From Fen-1058 sp964398185 (GTDB taxonomy: Bacteria > Chloroflexota > Anaerolineae > Fen-1058): a stretch of DNA of 64,000 nucleotides. Of the stretch, positions 22,930 through 31,219 are shown piece after piece. The stretch covers positions 14,042-78,041 of the forward strand of contig CAYNML010000018.1 in NCBI GenBank assembly GCA_964398185.1, given 5' to 3'. The notes under the pieces were generated by a model. It did not search any database and was not told the DNA's origin. It saw nothing but the letters and a program-made list of their open reading frames with translations. The stretch's first letter is position 1. Each line of letters begins with the position of its first letter. Position numbers and translations under genes: made by a program.

Positions 22930-25650
22930 TTAACGCGACACGGCTGGCCGCTGTTGGCGGCGGATGAACCACTTGGCCGCTTCCAGCACCGGCACCACGG
23001 TGAACGACAACCCGACGATGATCAGCCACTCCGGCGCGGTCAAGGCATACGTGCCGAACGCGCCCTGCAGGAACGGCACATAGACGATGAGCACCAGCAG
23101 CAGCAGTTCCCACACAATGGCGCGATTGAGCCACTTGTTGGCAAAAGGCCGATCGAGCACCGAATGCCGATCGGAACGGAAGTTGTACGCCTTGAAGAAC
23201 TGGATCAGCACCAGCGACACGAACGTCATCGTCATGGCCTGCTCCAGGCTGCGGCCGGAACTGATCGCCCAGTTGAACAACCCCAGATTGATCAACGTTG
23301 ACCAGAGGCCGCCGAGGGTCATCAGCGTCACGACGGGCCGCGTGAAGATGCCGGTCTGCGCGTTGCGCGGCGGGCGGCGCATCAGATCGTCTTCGGGCGG
23401 ATCGACCGACAGCGCCAGTGCGGGCAGGCCGTCGGTGGCCAGATTCACGTACAGAATCTGCACCGCGCTCAACGGCAGCGGCAAGCCCAGCAGTGAAGCG
23501 CCCGTCATCAAACCGATCTCGCCGATGTTGGACGACAGCAGGTACATCAGGTATTTCTTGATGTTGCCGAACACGCCGCGCCCTTCTTCCACCGCCGCGA
23601 CGATGGACGCGAAGTTGTCGTCGGTCAACATCATGTCCGCCGCTTCCTTGGTCACGTCGGTGCCGGTGATGCCCATCGCAATGCCGATGTCCGCTTTCTT
23701 CAGCGCGGGCGCATCGTTGACGCCGTCGCCCGTCATCGCCACCAGGTGACCTCGCTGCTGCAAAGCCGTCACCACGCGCAGCTTGTGCGCGGGCGAAACG
23801 CGCGCGTAGACCTCGATGCTCTCGACTTCGCGCTCGAACACGTCATCGCTCAGCGCTTCCAGTTCCGCGCCCGTCACCACCCGATCGGTCTGGAGCAAAC
23901 CCAGTTCGCGCGCGATGGCCCGCGCCGTCACGGGATGATCGCCCGTGATCATCACCGGCTTGATGCCCGCCGTGCGGCACGTCTCGATGGCGGCTTTGGC
24001 CTCCGGGCGCGGCGGATCGATCAGGCCGATCAAACCGAGGAACGTCATCTCGCGCTCGGCATCCTCGGCGGTGGCGTGGGACTTGCCCGCAACCGCCAGC
24101 ACGCGCAGCGCCTGGCTCGCCATGTGCTGCGCGGCGTCGAGGATGGTCTGCCGGCTGTCGTCGTCCAACGGTTGTTCGCCCGTTTCCGTCCACTGCCGCG
24201 TGCATGATTCAAGGATGATTTCAGGCGCGCCTTTGGCATAGGCCAGGGCGCTGCCGTTGACGGTGTGCAGCGTGGTCATGCGCTTGCTTTCCGACGTGAA
24301 CGGAATCTCGTGCACGCGCGGAAATTCCAGATCGAGCTCGGCTTTGTGCAGGCCGGCTTTGGCCGCCGCGACGACGAGCGCGCCTTCGGTGGGATCGCCT
24401 TTGAGCTGCCACGCTCGATCGGCTTCATGATAGACCAGATGCGCATCGGACGACAAGGTGGCGGCGCGCAGTAACATGATCACCGCTTCGGACGGTTCGA
24501 CGATCGCGCCGTGGCGTGAAAACTCGCCATGCGGTTCGTAGCCCGCGCCCGATAGTTCCAGCAGCTGCCCGGCCACGTAAAGCTGGCGCGCCGTCATTTC
24601 ATCTTTCGTCAGCGTGCCGGTTTTATCGGATCCGATGACGGACACGCTGCCCAGCGTCTCCACCGCGGGCAGTCGCCGGATCAACGCATGGCGCTTGACC
24701 ATGCGCTGCACGCCGATCGCGAGCGAGATGGTGACCACCGCGGGCAGCGCCTCCGGCACCACGGCCACGGCCAGCGCAATGCCAAAGATCAACATCTCTA
24801 GAAACGGTTGGCCGCGCAGCAAGCCCAGCACGATGATGATGGCGACGATGACCAGCGCCGCGCGCGCCAGCACGTGCCCCACCCGATCGAGATTCTGCTG
24901 TAACGGGGTCTTGCTCGTCTCGATGGTCTGCAGCAGCTGCGCGATCTTACCGAACTCGGTGCGCATGCCGGTGGCGACGACGAGCGCGCGTCCGCGGCCG
25001 TAAGTGGCGGCGGTTCCGGCGTACACCATGTTCTTCCGATCGGCTACCGCCAGTTCAACGGCCGCCAGTGCGGCTGTGTGTTTCTCGATGGGCATGGACT
25101 CGCCGGTGAGCGCGGCTTCTTCAACGCGCAGGTTGATGGCTTCGATCAGGCGCGCATCGGCCGGAATCTTGTCGCCCGCACTCAGCAGGATCACATCGCC
25201 GGGGACCAGCTCGCGCGCGGGGATGTCGATCTCTTCGCCGCCGCGCAGCACGGTGGCGGTGGGCGCGGCCATCTCGCGCAGCGCTTCGATGGCGCGCTCA
25301 GCGCGATATTCCTGCACGAAGCCCAGCAGCACCGCGAACAGCACGATGACGCCGATGACGATGGCTTCGACGCCGTGTCCCAGCAGGGCCGACAGCGCCA
25401 CGGCCACCAGCAGGATCAGAATCAAGACGTTCTTGAATTGCTCCAGCAGCAGCGCCCACGGCGAGATGCGCTGCGCGGCCTGCAGTTCGTTGGGGCCGTA
25501 CTCCGTCAGCCGCTGCGCCGCTTCGGCGGGATCAAGGCCGTGCTTAAGATGCGTGCGCAGCTGCTCGGCGAGGCTCGCCGGTTCCAGCGTGTGCCATGCC
25601 GTAGCGGCCGGTGGAGTGTGTTGCTCGATCGGGTGGTTCGATGCTTTCAT
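22930..25650 (-). CDS. P-type cation-transporting ATPase (Ca2+-ATPase/PMA-like, P2 type)
   Basis: A 906-residue pump. The N-terminal cation ATPase domain is followed by TGES (182-185) in the actuator, the membrane motif PEALP (299-303), the phosphorylated aspartate D342 in SDKTGTLTKD, and the hinge TGDGVNDAPALKKADIGIAMG. Six C-terminal helices carry NLATDGLPALALS. PEALP together with NLATDGLPA points to the P2A Ca2+/Mn2+-type bacterial pumps rather than heavy-metal P1B pumps; there is no N-terminal metal-binding domain. It exports cations at the expense of ATP. The start overlaps the end of the 25647 gene by four bases, so the two are translationally coupled. Confidence 0.95.
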   Translation of the reverse strand: MKASNHPIEQHTPPAATAWHTLEPASLAEQLRTHLKHGLDPAEAAQRLTEYGPNELQAAQRISPWALLLEQFKNVLILILLVAVALSALLGHGVEAIVIGVIVLFAVLLGFVQEYRAERAIEALREMAAPTATVLRGGEEIDIPARELVPGDVILLSAGDKIPADARLIEAINLRVEEAALTGESMPIEKHTAALAAVELAVADRKNMVYAGTAATYGRGRALVVATGMRTEFGKIAQLLQTIETSKTPLQQNLDRVGHVLARAALVIVAIIIVLGLLRGQPFLEMLIFGIALAVAVVPEALPAVVTISLAIGVQRMVKRHALIRRLPAVETLGSVSVIGSDKTGTLTKDEMTARQLYVAGQLLELSGAGYEPHGEFSRHGAIVEPSEAVIMLLRAATLSSDAHLVYHEADRAWQLKGDPTEGALVVAAAKAGLHKAELDLEFPRVHEIPFTSESKRMTTLHTVNGSALAYAKGAPEIILESCTRQWTETGEQPLDDDSRQTILDAAQHMASQALRVLAVAGKSHATAEDAEREMTFLGLIGLIDPPRPEAKAAIETCRTAGIKPVMITGDHPVTARAIARELGLLQTDRVVTGAELEALSDDVFEREVESIEVYARVSPAHKLRVVTALQQRGHLVAMTGDGVNDAPALKKADIGIAMGITGTDVTKEAADMMLTDDNFASIVAAVEEGRGVFGNIKKYLMYLLSSNIGEIGLMTGASLLGLPLPLSAVQILYVNLATDGLPALALSVDPPEDDLMRRPPRNAQTGIFTRPVVTLMTLGGLWSTLINLGLFNWAISSGRSLEQAMTMTFVSLVLIQFFKAYNFRSDRHSVLDRPFANKWLNRAIVWELLLLVLIVYVPFLQGAFGTYALTAPEWLIIVGLSFTVVPVLEAAKWFIRRQQRPAVSR

Positions 25651-25916
25651 GAATGTCCTTTGTCAATAGTGCTCGGCCGATCGGTCGGCGGAGCGGATTG
25701 GTTGAACAGATTGCGGACAAGCCACACCACGGGCGCGCCCAGCAGCGGAATCGCCGCGACGGGGCCGAGCACTTCGATCGTCCGGGCTTCTTCTTCGATC
25801 AACAAAGTGACCGTGGTGGTGCTGCCGCCCGCCGCCAGCACGGTGTAACTCAACCAGCGCCAGCGCGGGGGCAGGGCAAAGGTCCGCTGGGTATGCGGGG
25901 GACGAGTCTGGTTCAT
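25647..25916 (-). CDS. Small membrane protein coupled to the P-type ATPase
   Basis: ATG 25916 is chosen because GGAGGTTGAG stands directly before it. The 89-residue product has two hydrophobic stretches (about 25-42 and 50-68) separated by EEEARTIEVLGP, and a hydrophilic C-terminus. No family is recognised. The stop overlaps the ATPase start as ATGA, so it may be an accessory or regulatory subunit of the pump. That role is inference from position only. Confidence 0.6.
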   Translation of the reverse strand: MNQTRPPHTQRTFALPPRWRWLSYTVLAAGGSTTTVTLLIEEEARTIEVLGPVAAIPLLGAPVVWLVRNLFNQSAPPTDRPSTIDKGHS

Positions 25917-26029
25917 CTCAACCTCCAATGCGATCGCCGAACAGCCCGCCGGGAAGGCAAGCCGATCGGCCAGACCAGTGCGGTCGATGACAAACGTGAA
26001 CGCACAACAGCGATCACGCCGCGTCTGGA

Positions 26030-26359
26030 TCAGATGGAGTTGAGAGGATTGGGGGGACGCACGAGCGCGGTCGGAGACCAGGCCCGGTCAAGAAGTGGAT
26101 CGGTCTGGAGGGTGTAAGTTACCGGCAAGTGGCCCGGCTGGCTGCTGGCCACAAACGCGACCGGATCATCTGAGGCATCTTCCATTTCAGCGGGCGCATC
26201 GGCAGGCTCGCTTGCCTGCCGGCCCTGGCCGCGCTGCAGATATTCCGGTACATCGCCAGCGAGCATGATCGCCGGCGCGGCCCAGGCCAGCAGCAGGGCG
26301 CAGACACACAAGAGCGCCGCGCAGGAGGATTTTGTCGAGAAGCCAGCCGAGTGAGTCAT
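26030..26359 (-). CDS. Hypothetical secreted small protein
   Basis: A 109-residue product with a clear signal-peptide-like segment (SSCAALLCVCALLLAWAAPA) and an acidic middle (PAEMEDASDDPV). There is no lipobox at the usual position and no recognised domain. It lies upstream of the pump genes on the same strand, separated by ~110 bases with no clear terminator. Confidence 0.5.
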   Translation of the reverse strand: MTHSAGFSTKSSCAALLCVCALLLAWAAPAIMLAGDVPEYLQRGQGRQASEPADAPAEMEDASDDPVAFVASSQPGHLPVTYTLQTDPLLDRAWSPTALVRPPNPLNSI

Positions 26360-26496
26360 GGTGGTGATCAGAATCGCGCTGAAACAGGTGACTATAGGTT
26401 ACTTCTTCTTCAGCCGGCTGTCAACACCCGGATCAAGCCGATTTGAGTAACTACTCCGACGTCGTCACACCGCACTGCACGCAGTGCGGTGCAAGT

Positions 26497-26597
26497 GTTG
26501 CGAGCGCTGTGTGCGAACCAATCTCTGCGCTCATCAACGAATGTTACTGACCGTGCCGGAGATTGCTTCGTCGCAAACTACGCTCCTCGCAATGACG
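26497..26597. repeat. CGTCATTGCGAG palindromic element, copy 4, overlapping the GNAT stop
   Basis: Arms GTTGCGAGCG and CGCTCCTCGCAATGACG and inner pair CAATCTC and GAGATTGCTTCG. A separate short palindrome CGCACTGC/GCAGTGCG (26471-26488) is next to it. The last few residues and the stop of the GNAT gene (26578) are encoded by the right arm. Confidence 0.8.
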
Positions 26598-27507
26598 GCT
26601 GAGTAGTTGCCGCTTTGACCCAGTTCAATTGCCGATCTTTCGGCAGCAGGCCTGCCGCGTGATACAGTTTGTTCGCGCCTTCGGACGTGCTCCACGACTG
26701 CACTGTGGCGAGTGGGCATCCTTTCTCACGCAGGCGATTGTGCGCGTAGGCCAGCAGCGCCGAGCCGAGGCCGCGCTTCTGGAAACGCGGCACCGTGCCG
26801 ACGGGTTCAAACTCCGCGTAGTGATTGGCGGGATCGATCCACAGCGTGCAGAACGCGGCGACTTCGTGTTGATCCGACCACACCAGCAGATGCAGGTCTT
26901 CCGTGTAAGAGGGTGCTTGCTTTAAGAGTTCATCTTGTTCGGCGGTGCCGCCGCGCTTGAAGACTTCCAATCCGGCGAGACGGCACAGGCGATCGTCTTC
27001 GGCTGTTTCAACTCTTCCAATGCTGTAACCCGGCGGCAGATTCATCGCTTCGATTTCGTGCGGATCGAGCGGCTTGTGGCGGTGAATGAAGTGCCCGGCG
27101 GCGACAGTGTAACCGCGCGCTTGCAGCAGATCGCTGCGCGTGATGTTGCTCTCCATTACCTCGATCATCAATGGCTGCTCGGTGTTCCTCTCTCGATAGC
27201 GCATCTCGGCCCACTCGAGCATGGGCACATCCAGTTCCGGGTACGCCGGGTTGCTGATCAACGCGGCATCCGTGGGCGATTCGAAGAACACCGCGCCGAT
27301 CAGCTCGCCGTTGTTCTCCCAGAGTTGAATATCCTGCTGCCAGGCTGAATCATTGAACAATACGACATCGGCGAGGCGGCGCTGTTCCCAGATATCGAAG
27401 CGCGCGAAGCTGTACGTGTTCCAGTTGGGTCGCGCGGCATACGCGCGGCGCAGCAAGTTGCCCAGCGCGCGCAGGTCGGTGGGGGAATGATAGGGTCGTT
27501 GGAACAT
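26578..27507 (-). CDS. GNAT family N-acetyltransferase (two-domain)
   Basis: A 309-residue protein with two GNAT folds. The C-terminal one carries the acetyl-CoA-binding motif A, VPRFQKRGLGSALLAYAHNR, and the motif-B-like SEGANKLYHAAGL. The N-terminal half is a degenerate copy. The substrate is unknown. AAGGGG precedes ATG 27507. Oddly, the last ~7 residues (TQPSLRGA) are encoded by the arm of a dispersed palindromic element, so insertion of that element probably replaced the original stop. Confidence 0.88.
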   Translation of the reverse strand: MFQRPYHSPTDLRALGNLLRRAYAARPNWNTYSFARFDIWEQRRLADVVLFNDSAWQQDIQLWENNGELIGAVFFESPTDAALISNPAYPELDVPMLEWAEMRYRERNTEQPLMIEVMESNITRSDLLQARGYTVAAGHFIHRHKPLDPHEIEAMNLPPGYSIGRVETAEDDRLCRLAGLEVFKRGGTAEQDELLKQAPSYTEDLHLLVWSDQHEVAAFCTLWIDPANHYAEFEPVGTVPRFQKRGLGSALLAYAHNRLREKGCPLATVQSWSTSEGANKLYHAAGLLPKDRQLNWVKAATTQPSLRGA

Positions 27508-27563
27508 GGTAATAGTTCACCCCTTGTGGTCAGCAGTGTCTTTGTGCGGTTTCTTCATCCTCA

Positions 27564-27696
27564 GTCATTCCCGCGTGTTTTCGCCTGGCGCGCCCCCGCG
27601 CAGAGCGCGGACAGGGCGTAGCGGGAATCCAGTTGCTCATCAGCGAATGCCGTGTATCAATGCCCTGGATGCCCGCTTACAACCTGCGGGCATGAC
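27564..27696. repeat. CATTCCCGC / GGGCATGAC element, single copy
   Basis: GTCATTCCCGCG...GCGGGAATCCAG, then CTGGATGCCCGC...GCGGGCATGAC. It fills the space between the GNAT start and the hydrolase stop. Confidence 0.75.
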
Positions 27697-27712
27697 CGAC
27701 GGGCAGTGGTTT

Positions 27713-29194
27713 TTATGGCCGCACATCGAAGGCGTATGGCCGGACCTTGCTGAGGCAATCGGCTTTCAGATCGTTCACATTGCCCAGCTCAATGAATTCA
27801 GTATACACCTTGGACAGGCACGCCCAGTTGACGGTGTAGTGTCCGCGATACGGTTCAAACAACACCTTGCTGTTGGGATACACTTCGGCGGTCTTTGCCA
27901 CGTTTTCCGGTGGATTTTGTGGATCTTCCTCGGCGTTCAGCACCAACACCGGCACATCCGATTTTTGCGCGGGGCCGTAGAGCGCTTCGGGTTCGGACCC
28001 GGGTAGCAGCGCGCAAGTTCTGGCGATGGACTGCGCCTGCGCAAGCGCCACGTCGCGGCTGTAACTGTTCTGTCCGTTGCGTTCCACTTCATCAATGCGA
28101 CCCATCGCCCACGGTTCATGGCAGCGTATCACAGCGTACATGACTAACCCGGCTGAGGCTCGCTGTTGGGGCAGGATGCGGTTCAGATAAATCTCAGCCA
28201 CGGCATCCCAGTCGTCGTTGTTGACCGCGCGATGCAGCAGGCGCGGCAGCTGCGCCGCAGTGTTTGCGCCCATCAACATTTCATGAACAACGCCGGACAA
28301 GATAGCGGGTGTCACGCTAATCGGCTGGCTGATCGCCGGATCCCACACGTTTGTTTCTACCGGCTGCTTTTCCAATCGCGCGAAAGCCGCGTCGAGATCA
28401 GCCTGTGGATCGGGATAAGCCGCATGGCACTGTTCGTCTTGCGCGCAGCGGGTCATGACCAGATCGAAGGCGCGCTGACTGCTATCGGCGATATGCTCGA
28501 AGATGGGATAGTCGATCAGGGTGCTGTTATTGATGATGGCGGTGCGCACCGTTTCGGGATGCTGCTGCAAGTAGACTTGCACCACCGTGCCGCCATACGA
28601 TCCGCCGCTGATGTTGATTTGATCGTAGCCCAGTGCCTGCCGCACTTCGTTCACGTCGTCCACGTAAGCGCGCGTGGTGTACCAGCGCGGATCGGCATCC
28701 AGGTTGTCCATGCACGCTTTGGCGTAAGCGGACAACGCCGCCGCATCCGCAACGTCGAAGGGTTTGTCGGGCCTGGGGCACATCAGCAGGTTGCTGCCGC
28801 CCGTGCCGCGTTGATCGATCAGCACGATGTCGCGGGTCTTGTTCAATTCACGGAACTCGTTTTTGAAGAGGGGGGCGACATCGGTGGCCGCGCCGCCGGG
28901 GCCGCCCGCAAAGTACAACAGCGGATCAGGCTCGACGTGATCACCCGTTGCGGGCAAGACCGCGATCTTGAGATCGATCTGGCGGCCGCTGTGAGCCGAT
29001 CGGTTTTCGTACACCCGATAGGTTCCGCACTGCGCCTTGATGTTGCCGACGGCGCACTCCTCAAGTTGAATCGACGATGGCCGGCGCGGCGCGACGGTGA
29101 CCGCCGGCGCACTGCTCGACTGCGCCGGGCTGGCGCAGCCGAGCAGGCTACTGGCAATCAAGCCGACAGTGATGAGAATCAGCAAACGTTTCAT
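27713..29194 (-). CDS. Secreted lipoprotein alpha/beta hydrolase (tripeptidyl/prolyl aminopeptidase-like)
   Basis: I start at ATG 29194: MKRLLILITVGLIASSLLGC is a textbook lipoprotein signal (lipobox SLLGC). The frame is open upstream into other sequence, but that part has no coding character. The 493-residue product has the oxyanion region YFAGGPGGAATD, then LIDQRGTGGSNLLMCP, the nucleophile elbow NISGGSYGGTV (serine in G-G-S-Y-G-G), an acidic LNAEEDPQNPP and a histidine in RGHYTVNWACL. Paired cysteines (QCGT, CPRP, DADPRW...C) fit the secreted TAP/SlpD-type proteases. It probably trims N-terminal peptides outside the cell to feed uptake. Confidence 0.9.
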   Translation of the reverse strand: MKRLLILITVGLIASSLLGCASPAQSSSAPAVTVAPRRPSSIQLEECAVGNIKAQCGTYRVYENRSAHSGRQIDLKIAVLPATGDHVEPDPLLYFAGGPGGAATDVAPLFKNEFRELNKTRDIVLIDQRGTGGSNLLMCPRPDKPFDVADAAALSAYAKACMDNLDADPRWYTTRAYVDDVNEVRQALGYDQINISGGSYGGTVVQVYLQQHPETVRTAIINNSTLIDYPIFEHIADSSQRAFDLVMTRCAQDEQCHAAYPDPQADLDAAFARLEKQPVETNVWDPAISQPISVTPAILSGVVHEMLMGANTAAQLPRLLHRAVNNDDWDAVAEIYLNRILPQQRASAGLVMYAVIRCHEPWAMGRIDEVERNGQNSYSRDVALAQAQSIARTCALLPGSEPEALYGPAQKSDVPVLVLNAEEDPQNPPENVAKTAEVYPNSKVLFEPYRGHYTVNWACLSKVYTEFIELGNVNDLKADCLSKVRPYAFDVRP

Positions 29195-29220
29195 GATGGT
29201 TGATCCTTGTAAGATTTGAG

Positions 29221-29631
29221 TTAGTCGGGCAGCACGGTGTTGAACAGCATACCGACACCGGCCACGATCAAAATGATGGGCAGCAGCAGGCTGAAGTCCA
29301 GATTGAAGAGGAAGACGCACGCGACGGCGGTGAAGACCAGCCCGGCCACCAGCGAGCCGCGCGCTTTGGTGTTGAAGCGTCCGCTGACGCGATACTCGGT
29401 ATACGCGCTGCCGAACGACCCCAGCGCCGGGAGTAGGATGAACAGCGCCCACCAGTTCTGCAAGTGCAGGGCGCCCGCGTTGTGCAGCAGGAAGATCACG
29501 CCCAGCCCGATGAGCACGATCCCGCCAATCCAGGCTTCGCTGGTGTGGCGCGCGGCGCGGCGTGTGGCGCGGCGCTGCGCGCGGTCGGCGTAGTAATCGG
29601 TTGATGAGGCGTTGCGCGTTTCGGTCGTCAT
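29221..29631 (-). CDS. Small membrane protein (LiaI/LiaF-like, short)
   Basis: A 136-residue protein with a basic N-terminus (AQRRATRRAARH) and about four hydrophobic segments, including GGIVLIGLGVIFLLHNAG and LLLPIILIVAGVGMLF. It resembles the membrane half of DUF5668/LiaF-like proteins and is related in style to 18845-19411. AGGAG precedes ATG 29631. The copy-e terminator lies just upstream of its promoter region. Confidence 0.7.
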   Translation of the reverse strand: MTTETRNASSTDYYADRAQRRATRRAARHTSEAWIGGIVLIGLGVIFLLHNAGALHLQNWWALFILLPALGSFGSAYTEYRVSGRFNTKARGSLVAGLVFTAVACVFLFNLDFSLLLPIILIVAGVGMLFNTVLPD

Positions 29632-29669
29632 GAGGTTGGCTCCTGTGCGAGAATTTTTTGTTGATGATA

Positions 29670-29738
29670 GGATACGCCCGTTGCAACAAAAACTCCCCCG
29701 TCGCCGGAGGAGTTTCGATCCTGGTCAAGTGGACAGGG
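29670..29738 (-). terminator. Tandem-hairpin terminator family, copy e (full-length)
   Basis: Starting right at the stop of 29739: CCTGTCCACTTGACCAGGAT, then GAAACTCCTCCGG / CGGGGGAGTTTTTGTTG, then GGGCGTATCCTATCATC. The tail carries TATCCT/TATCAT sequences that could act as a -10 for the next gene. Confidence 0.8.
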
Positions 29739-30206
29739 TTATTGAACCTGCGACAGCGCCGTCAGCGCCAGCACGATGATGCCGCAGATGGACATCAGAT
29801 TGCTGTACTGGCGGAACTTCGCCACGCCCTGCGCCGCGCCGCTGTTCGAGCGCATGGCCGGGCCGACGCGCTGGAGCATGTTGAACCAGAAGCCCAGCCC
29901 GATCATGACCAAGATGACGATGTGTTTGATCAGCATCATCAACGCCCACGGATTGCTGAAGTTGCCGAGGCCCAGGTAATTGGGATCGATCAGCATGAGA
30001 TGCACGCCCGTCGCGGCAAAGACGAGGATCGATCCGTACAGCCACTTGCGGCTGCGCTGCGACATCTCACCCAGCGCCTTAGCGCCATTGTCCAAGTTGG
30101 ACAGCGCCGGCAGGTAGATCAGCGACATCAGCAGGTAGTGCCCGATGAAGATGATCATCGCCAGGGCGTGCAGCGTGGTCGAAGTGGCAAGCAGCAGTTG
30201 GTTCAT
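29739..30206 (-). CDS. Integral membrane protein (CopD-like)
   Basis: A 155-residue protein with four helices. The first helix holds a histidine (TTLHALAMIIFIGHYLLM) and the third another (LMMLIKHIVILVMIGLGFWF), the histidine spacing of CopD/YcnJ and related cytochrome-b561-like small membrane proteins. Copper or haem relevance is possible but unproven. AAAGGAAATTACC precedes ATG 30206, and a TATAAT lies upstream at 30252-30247, just past the copy-f terminator. Confidence 0.65.
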   Translation of the reverse strand: MNQLLLATSTTLHALAMIIFIGHYLLMSLIYLPALSNLDNGAKALGEMSQRSRKWLYGSILVFAATGVHLMLIDPNYLGLGNFSNPWALMMLIKHIVILVMIGLGFWFNMLQRVGPAMRSNSGAAQGVAKFRQYSNLMSICGIIVLALTALSQVQ

Positions 30207-30261
30207 GGTAATTTCCTTTTTGATTGATGTGTTCCGGGATGCTCGTATTATAAGACCAATT

Positions 30262-30306
30262 CAAGAAAACTCCGCCGCCGGCGGAGTTTTCAGATGTGCC
30301 AGCTGG
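30262..30306 (-). terminator. Tandem-hairpin terminator family, copy f (variant stem)
   Basis: On the minus strand CCAGCTGG, then the perfect stem GAAAACTCCGCCGGCGGCGGAGTTTTC. It follows the stop at 30307 and differs from the other copies in the linker. Confidence 0.75.
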
Positions 30307-31023
30307 TTAATTGCGGCGCTTCACTGCAATGCGGCCATTGCCGGTGATCGCCGTGATGGTTGCTGGCGGATTGCTGCCGACCGTGCCCTTCAGCACGCGC
30401 TCGTTGGAGGCTGAGTCCGGGACTGGATACTCATTGTCGATGCGGCCGTTGCCTACGCTGGCGTCGATGCTGAACTGCGCATCGGCGGGCAGCTGTAACT
30501 CGATCGAGCCGTTGCCGACCCCGAATTCGTATTTGCCTTGTCCCAGCGCCGCGTTGTAGATGACGTTCCCGTTGCCAGCCTCGAAACCATAATTGCCTTC
30601 ACCCGGCGTGCCGCGATACGTGATGTTGCCGTTGCCGACGACAGCCTGCACCGGACTGCCTGCCGGAATGCTGACCTTCAGATCGACGCCAGTGTTGCCC
30701 GGGCTGGTCTTAGCCTGATCGGGCCACTGTGTCTTCACGGTGACAGTCTGCGCGTCCTGCGAAATGCTGAACTCGATGTCCTGCAGCACGTCGCGGAGGC
30801 CCGGCTCGGTGAACTTGGTCACTTCGACGGCCACTTTGTCATCCGCGCCGGTTACTATCTCGATGTTACCGTTAAACGTCTCGACGACGACACGCGACGG
30901 GCGCGTGACGATGACGGCTTCGTTGCTCTTCTCTTCGATGCGCGCCGTTCCACCGCAGGCGGTCATGACCACGGCGAGGCAGACGAGGCAGAAAACGGTA
31001 ACGGCTGAGAAATGCTTCGACAT
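30307..31023 (-). CDS. DUF4097-like lipoprotein (putative adhesin, beta-solenoid)
   Basis: I start at ATG 31023 behind AGGAG. The 238-residue product has a lipoprotein signal, MSKHFSAVTVFCLVCLAVVMTAC, with the lipid cysteine at 23. The rest is a right-handed beta-solenoid of the DUF4097/DUF2807 kind, with repeated VGNGNI, AGNGNV, VGNGSI and VGNGRI turns. Surface-exposed and probably structural or adhesive; no enzyme motif is seen. Confidence 0.8.
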   Translation of the reverse strand: MSKHFSAVTVFCLVCLAVVMTACGGTARIEEKSNEAVIVTRPSRVVVETFNGNIEIVTGADDKVAVEVTKFTEPGLRDVLQDIEFSISQDAQTVTVKTQWPDQAKTSPGNTGVDLKVSIPAGSPVQAVVGNGNITYRGTPGEGNYGFEAGNGNVIYNAALGQGKYEFGVGNGSIELQLPADAQFSIDASVGNGRIDNEYPVPDSASNERVLKGTVGSNPPATITAITGNGRIAVKRRN

Positions 31024-31130
31024 GTTGGTTGCTCCTGAAAAGGTGTCATGACGTTGGCTGCGGAGACCGGCCGCGTACATCTTGTACGATACAACCTGCC
31101 GCCTGAGCGTTTGGTCTTTGCGTTTACATG

Positions 31131-31197
31131 ATACGCCCGGCGCAACAAAAACTCCCCCGCCGCGGGGGGAGTTTCAATCCTGGTCAGGTGGACAGGA
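31131..31197 (-). terminator. Tandem-hairpin terminator family, copy g
   Basis: On the minus strand after the hydrolase stop (31220): CCTGTCCACCTGACCAGGAT, then GAAACTCCCCCCGCGGCGGGGGAGTTTTTGTTG in two parts, then GGGCGTATCATG. Confidence 0.8.
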
Positions 31198-31219
31198 TTT
31201 TTGTTGATTTTCGGAAGCC

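Noticed and set aside
29195..29728. N-terminal extension of the 27713 hydrolase starting with MTRIETPPATGEFLL
   Set aside because: The extension begins at a TTG inside a terminator element, is arginine-rich antisense-like sequence across the 29221-29631 gene, and precedes a perfect lipoprotein signal at ATG 29194.
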